Assembly (NCBI GenBank): GCA_018623655.1
Contig: JAAZVG010000024.1
Coordinates: forward strand, 1-14,591
Origin: Flavobacteriaceae bacterium
GTDB taxonomy: Bacteria; Bacteroidota; Bacteroidia; Flavobacteriales; Flavobacteriaceae
Direction: 5' to 3'
DNA: 14,591 nt
Numbering within the stretch: position 1 is the first letter of the stretch; every line of letters begins with the position of its first letter. Below, piece after piece: positions 14,523 to 14,591 of the stretch. The notes under the pieces were generated by a model. That model was not told the DNA's origin, did not search any database, and worked only from the letters and a program-made list of their open reading frames with translations. A program made the translations under genes and the position numbers.

Positions 14523-14591
14523 ATGTCAGCTCAATCTTCATTCCTTTTCTACAATGCCGCGGCAGGTTCGGGAAAGACCTACACGCTCTCG
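14523..14591 (+). CDS. UvrD/RecB-like helicase, first 23 codons only
   Basis: An ATG at 14523 opens a frame that runs off the right edge. The 23 visible residues include FLFYNAAAGSGKTYTLS, a Walker A nucleotide-binding loop (AGSGKT) close to the N-terminus. This opening (Phe-x-x-Tyr-Asn-Ala-x-Ala-Gly-Ser-Gly-Lys-Thr) is characteristic of superfamily 1 UvrD/RecB/AddA helicases and, as I recall, of a large flavobacterial UvrD-like protein that works with a PD-(D/E)XK nuclease in double-strand-break repair. The rest of the gene, including the nuclease-domain question, is outside the window. It starts 67 bases from the divergent sod start. Confidence 0.7.
   Translation, partial: MSAQSSFLFYNAAAGSGKTYTLS

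Noticed and set aside
1..14591. Mobile elements, CRISPR arrays, tRNA genes or a horizontally acquired island
   Set aside because: All sequence is accounted for by dense housekeeping genes with short gaps; I saw no array repeats, transposase, integrase or tRNA-like cloverleaf, and base composition looks uniform by eye.

Overview
The window looks like ordinary chromosomal core sequence from a member of the Bacteroidota, most likely of the Flavobacteriales. The evidence is: AT-rich DNA; almost no Shine-Dalgarno sequences ahead of starts; several exact TAnnTTTG elements (the Bacteroidota -7 promoter consensus) ahead of genes; a Bat aerotolerance gene pair; an IPExxxVDY-family gene between rnc and pyk; and the long (about 630-residue) PurF type that I associate with this phylum. 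I see no tRNA, rRNA, mobile element, CRISPR array or phage gene. No gap between genes exceeds about 120 bases.

Layout. 1-1677 (+): the 3' part of batD and all of batE, the end of a Bat operon. 1731-2360 (+): a beta-carbonic anhydrase, converging on a SulP-family anion transporter with a C-terminal STAS domain (2373-3944, -); together they are a plausible bicarbonate/CO2 module. 4038-5057 (+): pheS, which meets the next minus-strand operon tail to tail with only 3 bases between stop codons. 5061-9754 (-): read in transcription order, acpP, fabF, rnc, an IPExxxVDY-family gene, pyk and a CYTH-domain gene. A strong intrinsic terminator lies between acpP and fabF. The other junctions are very tight, including two TAATG stop/start overlaps. 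9874-13779 (+): purN, rnhA, a PfkB-family sugar or nucleoside kinase and a long purF-like gene, ending at a hairpin terminator. 13832-14455 (-): an Fe/Mn superoxide dismutase with Mn-type residues. 14523 to the end (+): the first 23 codons of a UvrD/RecB-like helicase, cut off by the window edge.

How the genes fit together. acpP and fabF serve type II fatty acid synthesis, with rnc in a neighbourhood known from many bacteria. purN and the purF-like gene act in purine synthesis. pyk supplies pyruvate and ATP. Carbonic anhydrase and SulP may supply bicarbonate for carboxylations. batD/E and sod relate to oxygen and stress tolerance. I found no clearly new biological system. The points most worth checking are the purF-like protein (length, 8-residue propeptide, altered glutaminase loop) with its partner PfkB kinase, an Asp-to-Asn change at a metal-binding position of RNase III, the terminator that separates acpP from fabF, and the gene of unknown function locked between rnc and pyk.
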